A stretch of 64,000 nucleotides of DNA. Origin: Candidatus Doudnabacteria bacterium RIFCSPHIGHO2_02_FULL_42_25 (lineage in GTDB: Bacteria; Patescibacteria; Doudnabacteria; UBA920; O2-02-FULL-48-8). Below the pieces are notes generated by a model that saw nothing but the letters and a program-made list of their open reading frames with translations, did no database searches and had not been told where the DNA came from. Of the stretch, positions 54,655 to 61,779 are shown in pieces. The position numbers were made by a program, and so were the translations under genes. The stretch is taken from NCBI GenBank assembly GCA_001777665.1, contig MFEQ01000006.1, positions 280,654 to 344,653 on the forward strand, written 5' to 3'. Within the stretch, counting starts at the first letter, position 1; each line of letters starts with the position of its first letter.

Positions 54655-54660
54655 TATAAT
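54655..54660 (+). promoter_or_regulatory. Extended -10 box of trpS, leaderless geometry
   Basis: TTGCTATAAT ends 6 nt before ATG. Confidence 0.78.
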
Positions 54661-54666
54661 ATTACT

Positions 54667-55668
54667 ATGAGCAAAAAAGAAGTTATTGTTTCAGGAATAC
54701 AGCCGTCGGGCGAGATGCATATCGGAAATTATTTGGGAGCCTTAAAGGATTTCGTCAAGCTTCAAGAAGAATTCGAATGCTATTTTTTTATTGCTGATTT
54801 GCACTCGCTGACAGAAGACTATTCTCCAGAAGAAAAACGCCAGCAAATCACTGATACTCTGATCGCTTTTCTGGCTGCAGGGCTCGACCCACAGAAATCG
54901 ACGATTTTCGTCCAGTCGCATGTCCCAGCGCATGTAGAATTAGCCTGGATTTTCAATACCCTGACTCCGATCAATGAACTGGAACGCATGACACAGTACA
55001 AAGATAAATCAGCCAAGCAAAAAAAGAACATCAATGTCGGCTTACTCACCTATCCAGTGCTCCAAGCGGCGGATATTCTGCTCTACCATGCAGACCAGGT
55101 CCCAGTCGGTCACGATCAAATCCAACATTTAGAAATGACAAATATAATTGCCAAAAAATTTAATAATAAATACGGCGAATATTTCCATGAAGTCAAAGCT
55201 CACATGAAAGATCCAGTCCGGATCATGAGCCTAACTGATCCCGAGAAAAAAATGAGCAAAAGCGAACCTGGGTCTTATGTCGGAATTTTCGATGAACCAG
55301 AAATCATCCGTAAAAAATTGGCCAAAGCAGTCACAGCGACTGATGCTCCGACTGGAGAAATGCCGAAAGGCGTCAAAAATCTTTTTGATTTACTAAAAGA
55401 ATTCGCTGATCCGCCAGCTGGCGGAAATACTTTTGATAAATTTGATAAACAATACAAAGACGGGAGTATTAAATACTCCGAGCTGAAGTCTGATCTGGCT
55501 GAAAGTCTGATCACTTATTTCGCACCGTTCCGCGCTCGCCGAGCAGAACTAACCAAAGATACCGAAGCACTAACAAAAATCATGAAAGAGGGCGCAGAAA
55601 AAGCTCACACTGTCGCTCTCAAGACATACAAAGAGGTTTACGAGAAGGTTGGTTTAGTTTGGTCCTAG
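54667..55668 (+). CDS. trpS: Tryptophanyl-tRNA synthetase
   Basis: The 333-aa class I synthetase charges tRNA-Trp. It has the HIGH-like motif SGEMHIGNYLGAL, FFIADLHSLT, LYHADQVPVGHDQ with HLEMT, and the KMSKS motif EKKMSKSEPGS. ATG 54667 is set by homology and the -10 box 6 nt upstream. The loop LKEFADPPAGGNTF contains PPAGG from the 16-bp palindrome (55410-55425). Confidence 0.97.
   Translation: MSKKEVIVSGIQPSGEMHIGNYLGALKDFVKLQEEFECYFFIADLHSLTEDYSPEEKRQQITDTLIAFLAAGLDPQKSTIFVQSHVPAHVELAWIFNTLTPINELERMTQYKDKSAKQKKNINVGLLTYPVLQAADILLYHADQVPVGHDQIQHLEMTNIIAKKFNNKYGEYFHEVKAHMKDPVRIMSLTDPEKKMSKSEPGSYVGIFDEPEIIRKKLAKAVTATDAPTGEMPKGVKNLFDLLKEFADPPAGGNTFDKFDKQYKDGSIKYSELKSDLAESLITYFAPFRARRAELTKDTEALTKIMKEGAEKAHTVALKTYKEVYEKVGLVWS
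55410..55425. repeat. 16-bp PPAGG palindrome, copy 4
   Basis: Exact TCCGCCAGCTGGCGGA in trpS, read PPAGG. Confidence 0.9.
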
Positions 55669-55692
55669 TATTTCCCCAGGAGGAGACGAGTC

Positions 55693-55974
55693 ATGAGTGC
55701 GTACTATGTCGAATGCGCAGACCGGTACGAAGCAGCTAAGGCTGTATTGCTCGCGACAAGCTGTCACCTTCTTCCACAACAGATTCCCGCTGATTGGTCC
55801 CCTCTCAACCCACTCAGCGTTGATCTCGAGTTGAATGAAGAACAAGTTCCGGCAGTTATCTTGCAATTAAAGCGAGAGCATCTGCCGTCGACACTTCACC
55901 GTGCAAACAACGAACGCGAATTTCCACCCGCAGAAACCGCACGTGAAAAAGCGCTCGCTGCGCTTCATCCCTGA
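55693..55974 (+). CDS. GC-rich protein of unknown function
   Basis: The 93-aa product (MSAYYVECADRYEAAKAVLL...) is soluble and has no recognised motif. AGGAGGAG lies 8 nt before ATG and a strong GC-rich terminator follows. It lies 24 bp after trpS, so it could be read from the trpS promoter; no separate promoter is clear. Confidence 0.6.
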   Translation: MSAYYVECADRYEAAKAVLLATSCHLLPQQIPADWSPLNPLSVDLELNEEQVPAVILQLKREHLPSTLHRANNEREFPPAETAREKALAALHP

Positions 55975-55994
55975 CACCCCATCCGGGTCTTTAT

Positions 55995-56033
55995 GCCAGG
56001 GGAGTACCCATGTACTCCCCTGGCCGTTTTTTT
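55995..56033 (+). terminator. Strong terminator after the 93-aa gene
   Basis: GCCAGGGGAGTAC/GTACTCCCCTGGC stem, CCAT loop, then GTTTTTTT. Confidence 0.93.
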
Positions 56034-56071
56034 AATCTCAACCCGTGTACATGAGAGGTGCGATCGTACTT

Positions 56072-56869
56072 TTATGTACCAATTATCTTTTTGATTATCT
56101 TTTTTGTTTCTTCTGGACCCTTAATAGGAATATAATCGACTCCAGTTCTGACGACTGCATAATCATTTCCTCCAGGAACAATAGCGTCCCCTATAAATAG
56201 CATTTTCTTAATCGGGGTTTTTAAATGTTTCTGAATCTGATTGATGCCATAACCCTTGTCTATACCTTTTTTCGTGACATCTACAGTAGTAAAGCCAGCC
56301 GCCCGCACTTCCAATCCTGGCAAACGCTTCTGGACCAATTTTGCAATTTTCATTTTGAGAGGGGTATTTTTTTTCTTCCATTCTTCTTTCATTTTTACTC
56401 CCTTAGAGCCTAATGCTGTTACTAAATCCTGACCATAAACAGACCAACTTACCTGTGAACCGCGGTTTTCAATTATATCGCCATAAGTTTTTTCCGGCTG
56501 TTTATAACCAATCTGTTTAAAAACCCAATTAAAAGCGTCCTCTATATGCTTTACCTGCTGCTTAGTTAGGCCATGGTAGTAAACTTTTTTCCAACCGTTC
56601 TGATACTTATAGAAAACAGTAGCAGTAGTGGGAAACAAAAACAAATTTTCTAACAACTTTTTCGATGCCTTTAATTCATTCAATAACTGCATTTGGAAAA
56701 CTTCGTATTTTCCTCCCCCAATTACAGCAACTTTTTTTACAGAAAGTAATTGCTTTAAGATTCTCGCCATTTCTTTATCCATTGGCGATTTAGTTCTGGC
56801 TAGGGTTCCATCAAGGTCAAAAACAATTAAATCCTTCTGACCAAGCTTGTTGAGATTAGAAATTTTCAT
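56072..56869 (-). CDS. HAD-IIB hydrolase, eukaryotic-type phosphomannomutase-like
   Basis: The 265-aa protein has the HAD motif VFDLDGTLARTKSPMD with two catalytic Asp, GGGKYEVFQMQL, the cap region with a RGSQVSWSVYGQ segment, and GDAIVPGGNDYAV, closely patterned on eukaryotic PMM (GDxxxPGGNDYE). It would interconvert mannose-6- and mannose-1-phosphate for glycan synthesis; another sugar phosphatase is possible. The ATG overlaps an inverted repeat (ATCCCGTTAGAAAT). Confidence 0.8.
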   Translation of the reverse strand: MKISNLNKLGQKDLIVFDLDGTLARTKSPMDKEMARILKQLLSVKKVAVIGGGKYEVFQMQLLNELKASKKLLENLFLFPTTATVFYKYQNGWKKVYYHGLTKQQVKHIEDAFNWVFKQIGYKQPEKTYGDIIENRGSQVSWSVYGQDLVTALGSKGVKMKEEWKKKNTPLKMKIAKLVQKRLPGLEVRAAGFTTVDVTKKGIDKGYGINQIQKHLKTPIKKMLFIGDAIVPGGNDYAVVRTGVDYIPIKGPEETKKIIKKIIGT

Positions 56870-56970
56870 CCCGTTAGAAATAGTGATTAGTTAATAATAA
56901 ATATTTTTATAATCAACCCGTAGAACATTCTTTCAAGTAGTATTTAACTACGGCAAATTTCTAACGGGAT
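56868..56970. repeat. 14-bp inverted repeat flanking the PMM-like gene start
   Basis: ATCCCGTTAGAAAT (56868-56881) and ATTTCTAACGGGAT (56957-56970) are exact inverted copies 75 bp apart. The inner one includes the start codon of the HAD gene. TTATAAT lies between them. Confidence 0.85.
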
Positions 56971-57020
56971 TCATAGCTTTTAAAGTCTACCAAAACTCTA
57001 ACAAAAATGCTACTAAAATA

Positions 57021-57044
57021 AAAATAGGCCCTATGGCCTATTTT
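57021..57044 (-). terminator. Terminator after the 85-aa gene
   Basis: AAAATAGGCC/GGCCTATTTT stem with T run on the minus strand. Confidence 0.88.
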
Positions 57045-57066
57045 CTAGTTTTATCCCGATTTTAAT

Positions 57067-57324
57067 TTAAAACAGTGCTGTCTGTTTGTTCAGAACTGTA
57101 ATTTTACAAGCTTTAATAACTTTCATCGTGCCTTTGAGCAAATTTAGCGTCTGGTTCAAAAAGTTTCTGTCTGGAGCAAAACGTAAGATGGCGTCACCTG
57201 ACTCGTCTTCCACTAAAATTTCCATGGCATCACCTGATTTAATGAGCGACTGAACTTTTCTCACAGCTTTCATGCCCCGCATGTGAAATTCTTCCACTTG
57301 GTGTGTTTGAGCGATTTCTCTCAT
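57067..57324 (-). CDS. Small protein of unknown function
   Basis: The 85-aa product (MREIAQTHQVEEFHMRGMKA...) has one possible Arg/His-rich helix and beta strands (MEILVEDESGDAILRFAP), no membrane helix. GAGGAG lies 5 nt before ATG 57324. It has a terminator of its own. No family is recognised. Confidence 0.65.
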   Translation of the reverse strand: MREIAQTHQVEEFHMRGMKAVRKVQSLIKSGDAMEILVEDESGDAILRFAPDRNFLNQTLNLLKGTMKVIKACKITVLNKQTALF

Positions 57325-57423
57325 AATCACTCCTCTCTATATTTAATTATGCTTATATACTAAGCTTTTTACTAAACTCCGCAAACTGGACAATCTCACA
57401 GTACTTTTCAAGGCAATTTCCGT

Positions 57424-57690
57424 CTATTTTTTTGCCAAAACTTCTTTGGCGATATATTGCTTCATCAAAGTCTGATACGGAATATCCAACTCATTAGCCC
57501 TGATTTTCAAGCGGGACAAAATATACTCCGGTATTCTAATGGAAATAGATCGGGTAGTTGGTTTAAGGTTAGGAAAATCAATATGCAAAAAATCTTTTGA
57601 ACCATAGTAATCTCCCAAATCAATTTTCGCCCAAAAATCTCGTTCCTGATCTTCGTTCTTAAACTTGGGAACCTTAAGATGTTTTTTCAT
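57424..57690 (-). CDS. BrnA/CopG-type antitoxin
   Basis: The 88-aa protein ends in a ribbon-helix-helix segment (RSISIRIPEYILSRLKIRAN, ELDIPYQTLMKQYIAKEVL) typical of CopG antitoxins paired with BrnT toxins. It overlaps the toxin gene by 17 bp in the toxin-first order of brnTA operons. It is expected to neutralise BrnT and repress the operon. Confidence 0.85.
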   Translation of the reverse strand: MKKHLKVPKFKNEDQERDFWAKIDLGDYYGSKDFLHIDFPNLKPTTRSISIRIPEYILSRLKIRANELDIPYQTLMKQYIAKEVLAKK

Positions 57691-57973
57691 AAATAATCCT
57701 TTCTTTTTTAGCGGCAGGCCGAGCAGAAATCACTCGAACCATTAATTTGCGAACCGTAAAAGTTACAGTAAGCAGTCTGCCAGCCTTGGTTAAACCTATA
57801 ATGTTAAATCTATGCTCACTGCCTGAATGAATGCTATCTTTGAGCAGAACATAATGGCTATCAAAAAATACTTCTTCAGCTTCCTGGATGGTAACTTTAT
57901 GCTTGTTTTCATTCTTCTCGCGGTTGCCAGAATCCCATAGAAAGCCGACTAATTTCTTGAACAGCCTAGTCAT
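57674..57973 (-). CDS. BrnT-type ribonuclease toxin
   Basis: The 99-aa protein shows the BrnT pattern FLWDSGNREKNENKHKVTIQ, EAEEVFFD, then RFNIIGLTKAGRLLTVTFTV and VRVISARPAAKKERIIYE. BrnT folds like RelE and cleaves RNA. ATG 57973 (MTRLFKKL) is preferred over one nine codons upstream. It is divergent from ychF; both promoters must lie within the 50-bp gap. Confidence 0.87.
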   Translation of the reverse strand: MTRLFKKLVGFLWDSGNREKNENKHKVTIQEAEEVFFDSHYVLLKDSIHSGSEHRFNIIGLTKAGRLLTVTFTVRKLMVRVISARPAAKKERIIYEKTS

Positions 57974-58013
57974 GAATCTATTGTATATACTAAACCACAC
58001 ACTGTCAATATGC

Positions 58014-58019
58014 TATAAT
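58014..58019 (+). promoter_or_regulatory. Extended -10 box of ychF, leaderless geometry
   Basis: ATGCTATAAT ends 6 nt before ATG 58026. Confidence 0.78.
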
Positions 58020-58025
58020 ATCCTT

Positions 58026-59105
58026 ATGAGTTTCAAAATCGGTATAGTCGGTCTTCCAAACGTTGGAAAAAGTACTTTATTTAATGCCCTCACGAAGCAG
58101 CAAGCGCAGGCTTCGAATTTTCCATTTACCACCATCGACCCCAACGTTGGCGTAATCAATGTTCCCGATGAAAGATTGGCCAAACTGTCTGCTCAAGAAA
58201 AATCCGCAAAAATTGTCCCGACCTCTATTGAATTTATCGATATCGCTGGCCTGGTCAAAGGTGCAGCTGAAGGAGCTGGACTCGGCAATAAATTTTTATC
58301 TCACATCCGGGAAGTCGATGCGATCGTCCAAGTCGTCCGATTTTTTAAAAACGATGAAATCATTCATGTCGATGGATCTGTCAATCCAGCTCGTGATATC
58401 GAAGTCATCAACCTCGAACTAATGTTTGCTGATTTAAGTACAGTAAACAAACGGCTAGAAAGTTTGGCCCGAGAGATCAAAGGTGGCGACAAAGAAGCCC
58501 TTCTCCTTAAAGCAGCACTGGAAAAAATTAAAACAAGCCTAGACGATGGTAAACCTGCCAGAACAGTTGCTTTGAACGAAGAAGAATCCAGACTGGTCAA
58601 AGGCTTAAGTCTTTTGAGCATGAAACCAGTGCTTTATGTGGGAAATACCTCGGGTAATAACCCCCCTCAATCCCCCCTTATATTAAGGGGGGATGAAACT
58701 GCAAAGGAACCCTTATTAATTGATGTCAAAATCGAACAAGAGCTGTCCGAATTAACTGATGACGAGAGAGTGGAATACATGAAAGAGTTGGGGATCAGCG
58801 AATCGGGACTCGATCGATTGGCCAAAGCGGCATATAAACTTCTCAATCTCATAACTTTTTTTACAGCTGGTCCGATCGAAACCAAGGCCTGGACGATTGT
58901 CAGTGGAACCAAAGCGCCACAAGCTGCAGGGGTGATCCACACTGACTTTGAAAAAGGATTTATCCGCGCGGAAATCATCGGTTGGGACAAACTCCTCGAA
59001 GCGGGCTCTTATGCTAACGCTCGAGATAAAGGCTGGTTACGAGTTGAGGGCAAAGAATACATTATGCAGGATGGTGATGTCGCGCATTTCCGGTTCAATG
59101 TATAA
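58026..59105 (+). CDS. ychF: Ribosome-associated ATPase YchF (OLA1 family)
   Basis: The 359-aa protein has the P-loop GLPNVGKSTLFNAL, FTTIDPN, DIAGLVKGAAEGAGLGNKFL and a C-terminal TGS-like domain (TFFTAGPIETKAWTIVSGTK, APQAAGVIHTDFEKGFIRAE). ATG 58026 is set by the conserved start MSFKIGIVGLPNVGKS. A non-conserved loop NPPQSPLILRGDE follows the usual YVGN motif and is encoded by the hairpin TCCCCCCTTA/TAAGGGGGGA, so it looks like another in-frame element. Confidence 0.95.
   Translation: MSFKIGIVGLPNVGKSTLFNALTKQQAQASNFPFTTIDPNVGVINVPDERLAKLSAQEKSAKIVPTSIEFIDIAGLVKGAAEGAGLGNKFLSHIREVDAIVQVVRFFKNDEIIHVDGSVNPARDIEVINLELMFADLSTVNKRLESLAREIKGGDKEALLLKAALEKIKTSLDDGKPARTVALNEEESRLVKGLSLLSMKPVLYVGNTSGNNPPQSPLILRGDETAKEPLLIDVKIEQELSELTDDERVEYMKELGISESGLDRLAKAAYKLLNLITFFTAGPIETKAWTIVSGTKAPQAAGVIHTDFEKGFIRAEIIGWDKLLEAGSYANARDKGWLRVEGKEYIMQDGDVAHFRFNV
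58659..58697. repeat. In-frame hairpin element in ychF
   Basis: A perfect 10-bp stem (58671-58680 with 58684-58693) within the codons for NPPQSPLILRGDE. Confidence 0.8.
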
Positions 59106-59112
59106 TTAAAAT

Positions 59113-59811
59113 ATGTCAGATAAACTTCACGCTTTAATTATAGTAGCTCATCCGGACGACGAATCGTATGTTTTTGGTGGAGCAACTATAATGTTTGTCA
59201 CACAGGGAAAAACAGTTGGTGTTATTTGTGCTACTGCTGGCGAAAAAGGTGTAGATCGAATGAATCTTGGTCGCAGCCCTAAAGAACTAGCTGAAATTCG
59301 CGCTGAAGAACTGCATGCAGCTTGCCAACTTATGGGTTGTGAATGTAAAAAAATCTTCCAATACCCTGATGGCGGTTTAAGCGAAGAAAACTTTACTAGC
59401 CTAGTTCAAGATTTAACAGAACAAGTTAATCTTTATAAGCCTGAGGTTGTTTTGACTTTTGGATCTGAAGGAATTACCGGACATAGAGATCACATACTAA
59501 TAGGTCAAGCAGCGATGGAGGCAAGTAAAAGAGCCGAATTTAATCCATCTGAAATTTGGTTAGCTGGTATGCCTCGATCAGTAATTAAAAATTTTCAAGA
59601 GCATATGAACCAGCGTAAGGTTCATCATTCTCACTTCGAAAAAAATATTCTAGAAGGAATGCCTGATGAAAAACTTAAAATGATTGACTTAGAAAAATTT
59701 GCTGAACTAAAACATCAAGCAATCAAGACTCATGCAAGTCAATATACTCCTTCGCTCGTTGCCAACGAATTCCTAAAAAATGAGGGCTACGAGATCATAA
59801 AATTGCCTTGA
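59113..59811 (+). CDS. PIG-L/LmbE family deacetylase
   Basis: The 232-aa protein has the zinc motif VAHPDDESYVFGG, ATAGEKG, RAEELHAACQLMGC and GSEGITGHRDHILIG with the third ligand His. Members deacetylate N-acetylglucosamine conjugates or similar sugars; the substrate here is unknown. TATAAT (59101-59106) overlaps the ychF stop and lies 6 nt before ATG. Confidence 0.92.
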   Translation: MSDKLHALIIVAHPDDESYVFGGATIMFVTQGKTVGVICATAGEKGVDRMNLGRSPKELAEIRAEELHAACQLMGCECKKIFQYPDGGLSEENFTSLVQDLTEQVNLYKPEVVLTFGSEGITGHRDHILIGQAAMEASKRAEFNPSEIWLAGMPRSVIKNFQEHMNQRKVHHSHFEKNILEGMPDEKLKMIDLEKFAELKHQAIKTHASQYTPSLVANEFLKNEGYEIIKLP

Positions 59812-59866
59812 CCAGACCCGTAAAACATGTTAAACTAGCTAAACTAATTAAATATTAAGCTAATAT

Positions 59867-59889
59867 TCGCTAAGCAATTGACTTAGCGA
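59867..59889 (+). promoter_or_regulatory. Hairpin in the rpsF leader
   Basis: TCGCTAAG/CTTAGCGA stem with 7-nt loop, 16 nt before ATG. It could be an autoregulatory site for S6/S18, but the CCG loop feature of the known motif is not evident. Confidence 0.4.
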
Positions 59890-59905
59890 TAGAAAGATAA
59901 TTTCT

Positions 59906-60349
59906 ATGCCAAAATATGAGCTGATGTATATTTTATCTTCAGCCGTGACGGACAACGATGTACCCACGATTGCAGCCGAAGTCGATAAATTCATTACCGA
60001 CAATGGTGGCAGTCTTCTTTCCCAAGAAATGATGGGAAAGAAAAAGTTGGCATATCCAATTAAGAAAACCCGGAACGGTTTTTATGTTCTGGAAAGTTTT
60101 AATTTGGATGGTCGCAAGCTCCAGGATCTAGATAACAAACTCCGGTCATTGGAGCACATTATTCGCTACATGACGGTAAACGTCGAAGATCAAGAACTTC
60201 GTGCAGCCAAAGATCGCAAAGTCCAAGAAAAAATGCGCGCATCTCGTAAGCCTGTGAAAGTCGCAGTCCCCGAAGAATTCAAACTTTCGGAAACTGAACT
60301 CGACGCCAAACTGGAACAAGCTCTGGAGTCGGAAGACCTCGTAAAGTAA
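59906..60349 (+). CDS. rpsF: Ribosomal protein S6
   Basis: The 147-aa protein starts MPKYELMYILSSAVTDNDVP and contains KKLAYPIKKTRNGFYVL and RYMTVNVEDQ, the S6 core, with a charged C-terminal extension of about 45 aa. It heads the conserved rpsF-ssb-rpsR order. A TACGAAA palindrome fills the gap to ssb. Confidence 0.96.
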   Translation: MPKYELMYILSSAVTDNDVPTIAAEVDKFITDNGGSLLSQEMMGKKKLAYPIKKTRNGFYVLESFNLDGRKLQDLDNKLRSLEHIIRYMTVNVEDQELRAAKDRKVQEKMRASRKPVKVAVPEEFKLSETELDAKLEQALESEDLVK

Positions 60350-60428
60350 TCTACGAAATTACGAAATGATACGAAAGTACGAACAAAAGCTGACCCTTTC
60401 GTAATTCGTAAAAATTCGTAGTTCGTAG
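60350..60428. repeat. TACGAAA palindrome between rpsF and ssb, empty copy
   Basis: CTACGAAATTACGAAA and ATACGAAAGTACGAAC face TTTCGTAATTCGTAAA and TTCGTAGTTCGTAG. Confidence 0.85.
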
Positions 60429-60463
60429 TAAGATTTGCTTATAAGCATTAATATTCCAAATCT

Positions 60464-60910
60464 ATGGATTTAAACAAAGTTCAAATTATCGGTCGGCTCA
60501 CCCGGGATCCGGAAGTCCGAACCACTCCCACCGGAAAAAATGTCTGTTCTTTTTCGGTAGCCACAGGCTTTACCTGGACAGACCAATCAGGACAAAAAAA
60601 AGAGCAAACTGAATTTCATAATGTCATCGCCTGGGGTAAACTCGGAGATATTATCGCCCAGTACATGAAAAAGGGTCGGCAAATCTACATCGAGGGACGG
60701 CTCCAGACGACTTCCTGGGATGATAAAACCAGTGGTCAGAAGCGCTACAAAACAGAAATAATCGCAGAGAACATGATCATGCTTGGTGGTAAACCTGAAG
60801 GATCTAGTGGGGCGGGCTCGTCCGCCGTAGCTTCAGCGAAGGCGGAGCAACCAGAACCAAAATCGGAACTCCCCGAAATCCAAATCGATAACGATGACCT
60901 CCCCTTCTAA
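60464..60910 (+). CDS. ssb: Single-stranded DNA-binding protein
   Basis: The 148-aa protein has an OB fold (MDLNKVQIIGRLTRDPEVRT, TEFHNVIAWGKLGDIIAQYM, KKGRQIYIEGRLQT) and the acidic tip DDLPF that recruits partners. The linker includes SSAVASAKAE encoded by the 26-bp palindrome at 60821-60846. Confidence 0.96.
   Translation: MDLNKVQIIGRLTRDPEVRTTPTGKNVCSFSVATGFTWTDQSGQKKEQTEFHNVIAWGKLGDIIAQYMKKGRQIYIEGRLQTTSWDDKTSGQKRYKTEIIAENMIMLGGKPEGSSGAGSSAVASAKAEQPEPKSELPEIQIDNDDLPF
60821..60846. repeat. 26-bp in-frame palindrome in ssb
   Basis: TCCGCCGTAGCTT faces AGCGAAGGCGGA. Related to the pth insertion (3363-3388). Confidence 0.8.
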
Positions 60911-60940
60911 TTTTAAATTTTTAATTCTAAATTATAAATT

Positions 60941-61165
60941 ATGGCTATGCACCAAACTATAGTTAACAAACCCTGTGTCTTCTGCACAGAAAAAATATCA
61001 TTCATCGACTACAAAGATACGCAATTTATGCGTCGCTTCATGTCGCCGCATGCAAAAATTCTCGCCTCCAAAAAAACCGGAACTTGCGCTAAACACCAGC
61101 GCATGGTTTCCACCGCGTTAAAGCGAGCCCGTCATATGGCATTATTGCCATTCGTTAGCGCTTAG
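60941..61165 (+). CDS. rpsR: Ribosomal protein S18
   Basis: The 74-aa protein (or 72 from the second ATG) has CVFC near the start and YKDTQFMRRFMSPHAKILAS, TGTCAKHQRMVSTALKRARH, MALLPF. The Cys pair plus the later Cys and His suggest the zinc-binding form. Confidence 0.95.
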   Translation: MAMHQTIVNKPCVFCTEKISFIDYKDTQFMRRFMSPHAKILASKKTGTCAKHQRMVSTALKRARHMALLPFVSA

Positions 61166-61168
61166 GTC

Positions 61169-61741
61169 ATGTCTGTACTCGATTTTAGCGATCTCAAATC
61201 TACTGGCCACATCCTGAAATACAATGGTGAGCCTTATCAGATTATAGAGTCCAATTTCATGCGCACCGCGCAGCGTAAGCCTGTGATCCAAACCAAACTC
61301 CGCAACCTTATTACTGGTAAAGTCATGGAGTATTCCTTTAAGTTTGGTGAAAAAATTGAAGGCGCTGATGTCATCAAACGCAAATGCCAATACCTCTACG
61401 CCGATGATGAAGGTGGACACTTCATGGATCCAGAATCATTTGAAACAATCGTCGTCCCGAAAGCTCTGATTGCTGATCAGATCAAATTCCTCAAAGAAGG
61501 CACTGATACCTCTATCGTATTCTTCGAAGATAAACCCATCTCTCTGGATCTTCCGATCAAAATAGATCTCAAAGTTACAGAAACTGCCGCAGGAGTGAAA
61601 GGCGACACGGCCACTGGTGGTACCAAACCTGCAACACTCGAAACCGGACACACGGTCAACGTTCCCCTCTTCATCAAAGAAGGTGACATCGTCCGAGTAG
61701 ATACACGAAACGGAGCTTACGTAGAACGAGCTTCTCAATAA
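61169..61741 (+). CDS. efp: Translation elongation factor P
   Basis: The 190-aa protein has the three EF-P domains: DLKSTGHILKYNGEPYQIIE, KLRNLITGKVMEYSFK, EGADVIKRKCQYLYADDEGG and the C-terminal RVDTRNGAYVERA. It relieves stalling at proline runs, useful here given many Pro-rich surface proteins. Aligned without gaps to the E. coli protein, the tip VKPGKGQAF reads MRTAQRKPV, so the modified Lys34 position is Gln35. It starts 3 bp after rpsR. Confidence 0.96.
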   Translation: MSVLDFSDLKSTGHILKYNGEPYQIIESNFMRTAQRKPVIQTKLRNLITGKVMEYSFKFGEKIEGADVIKRKCQYLYADDEGGHFMDPESFETIVVPKALIADQIKFLKEGTDTSIVFFEDKPISLDLPIKIDLKVTETAAGVKGDTATGGTKPATLETGHTVNVPLFIKEGDIVRVDTRNGAYVERASQ

Positions 61742-61744
61742 AAA

Positions 61745-61771
61745 AAGACCGCCCTTGAAGCGGTTTTTTTA
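61745..61771 (+). terminator. Terminator of the rpsF-ssb-rpsR-efp operon
   Basis: GACCGC/GCGGTTTTTTT hairpin. Confidence 0.85.
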
Positions 61772-61779
61772 AAATAAAA

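Noticed and set aside
54553..54666. N-terminal extension of TrpS
   Set aside because: The extra codons run through a CCCGG palindrome, and the -10 box 6 nt before ATG 54667 fixes the start.
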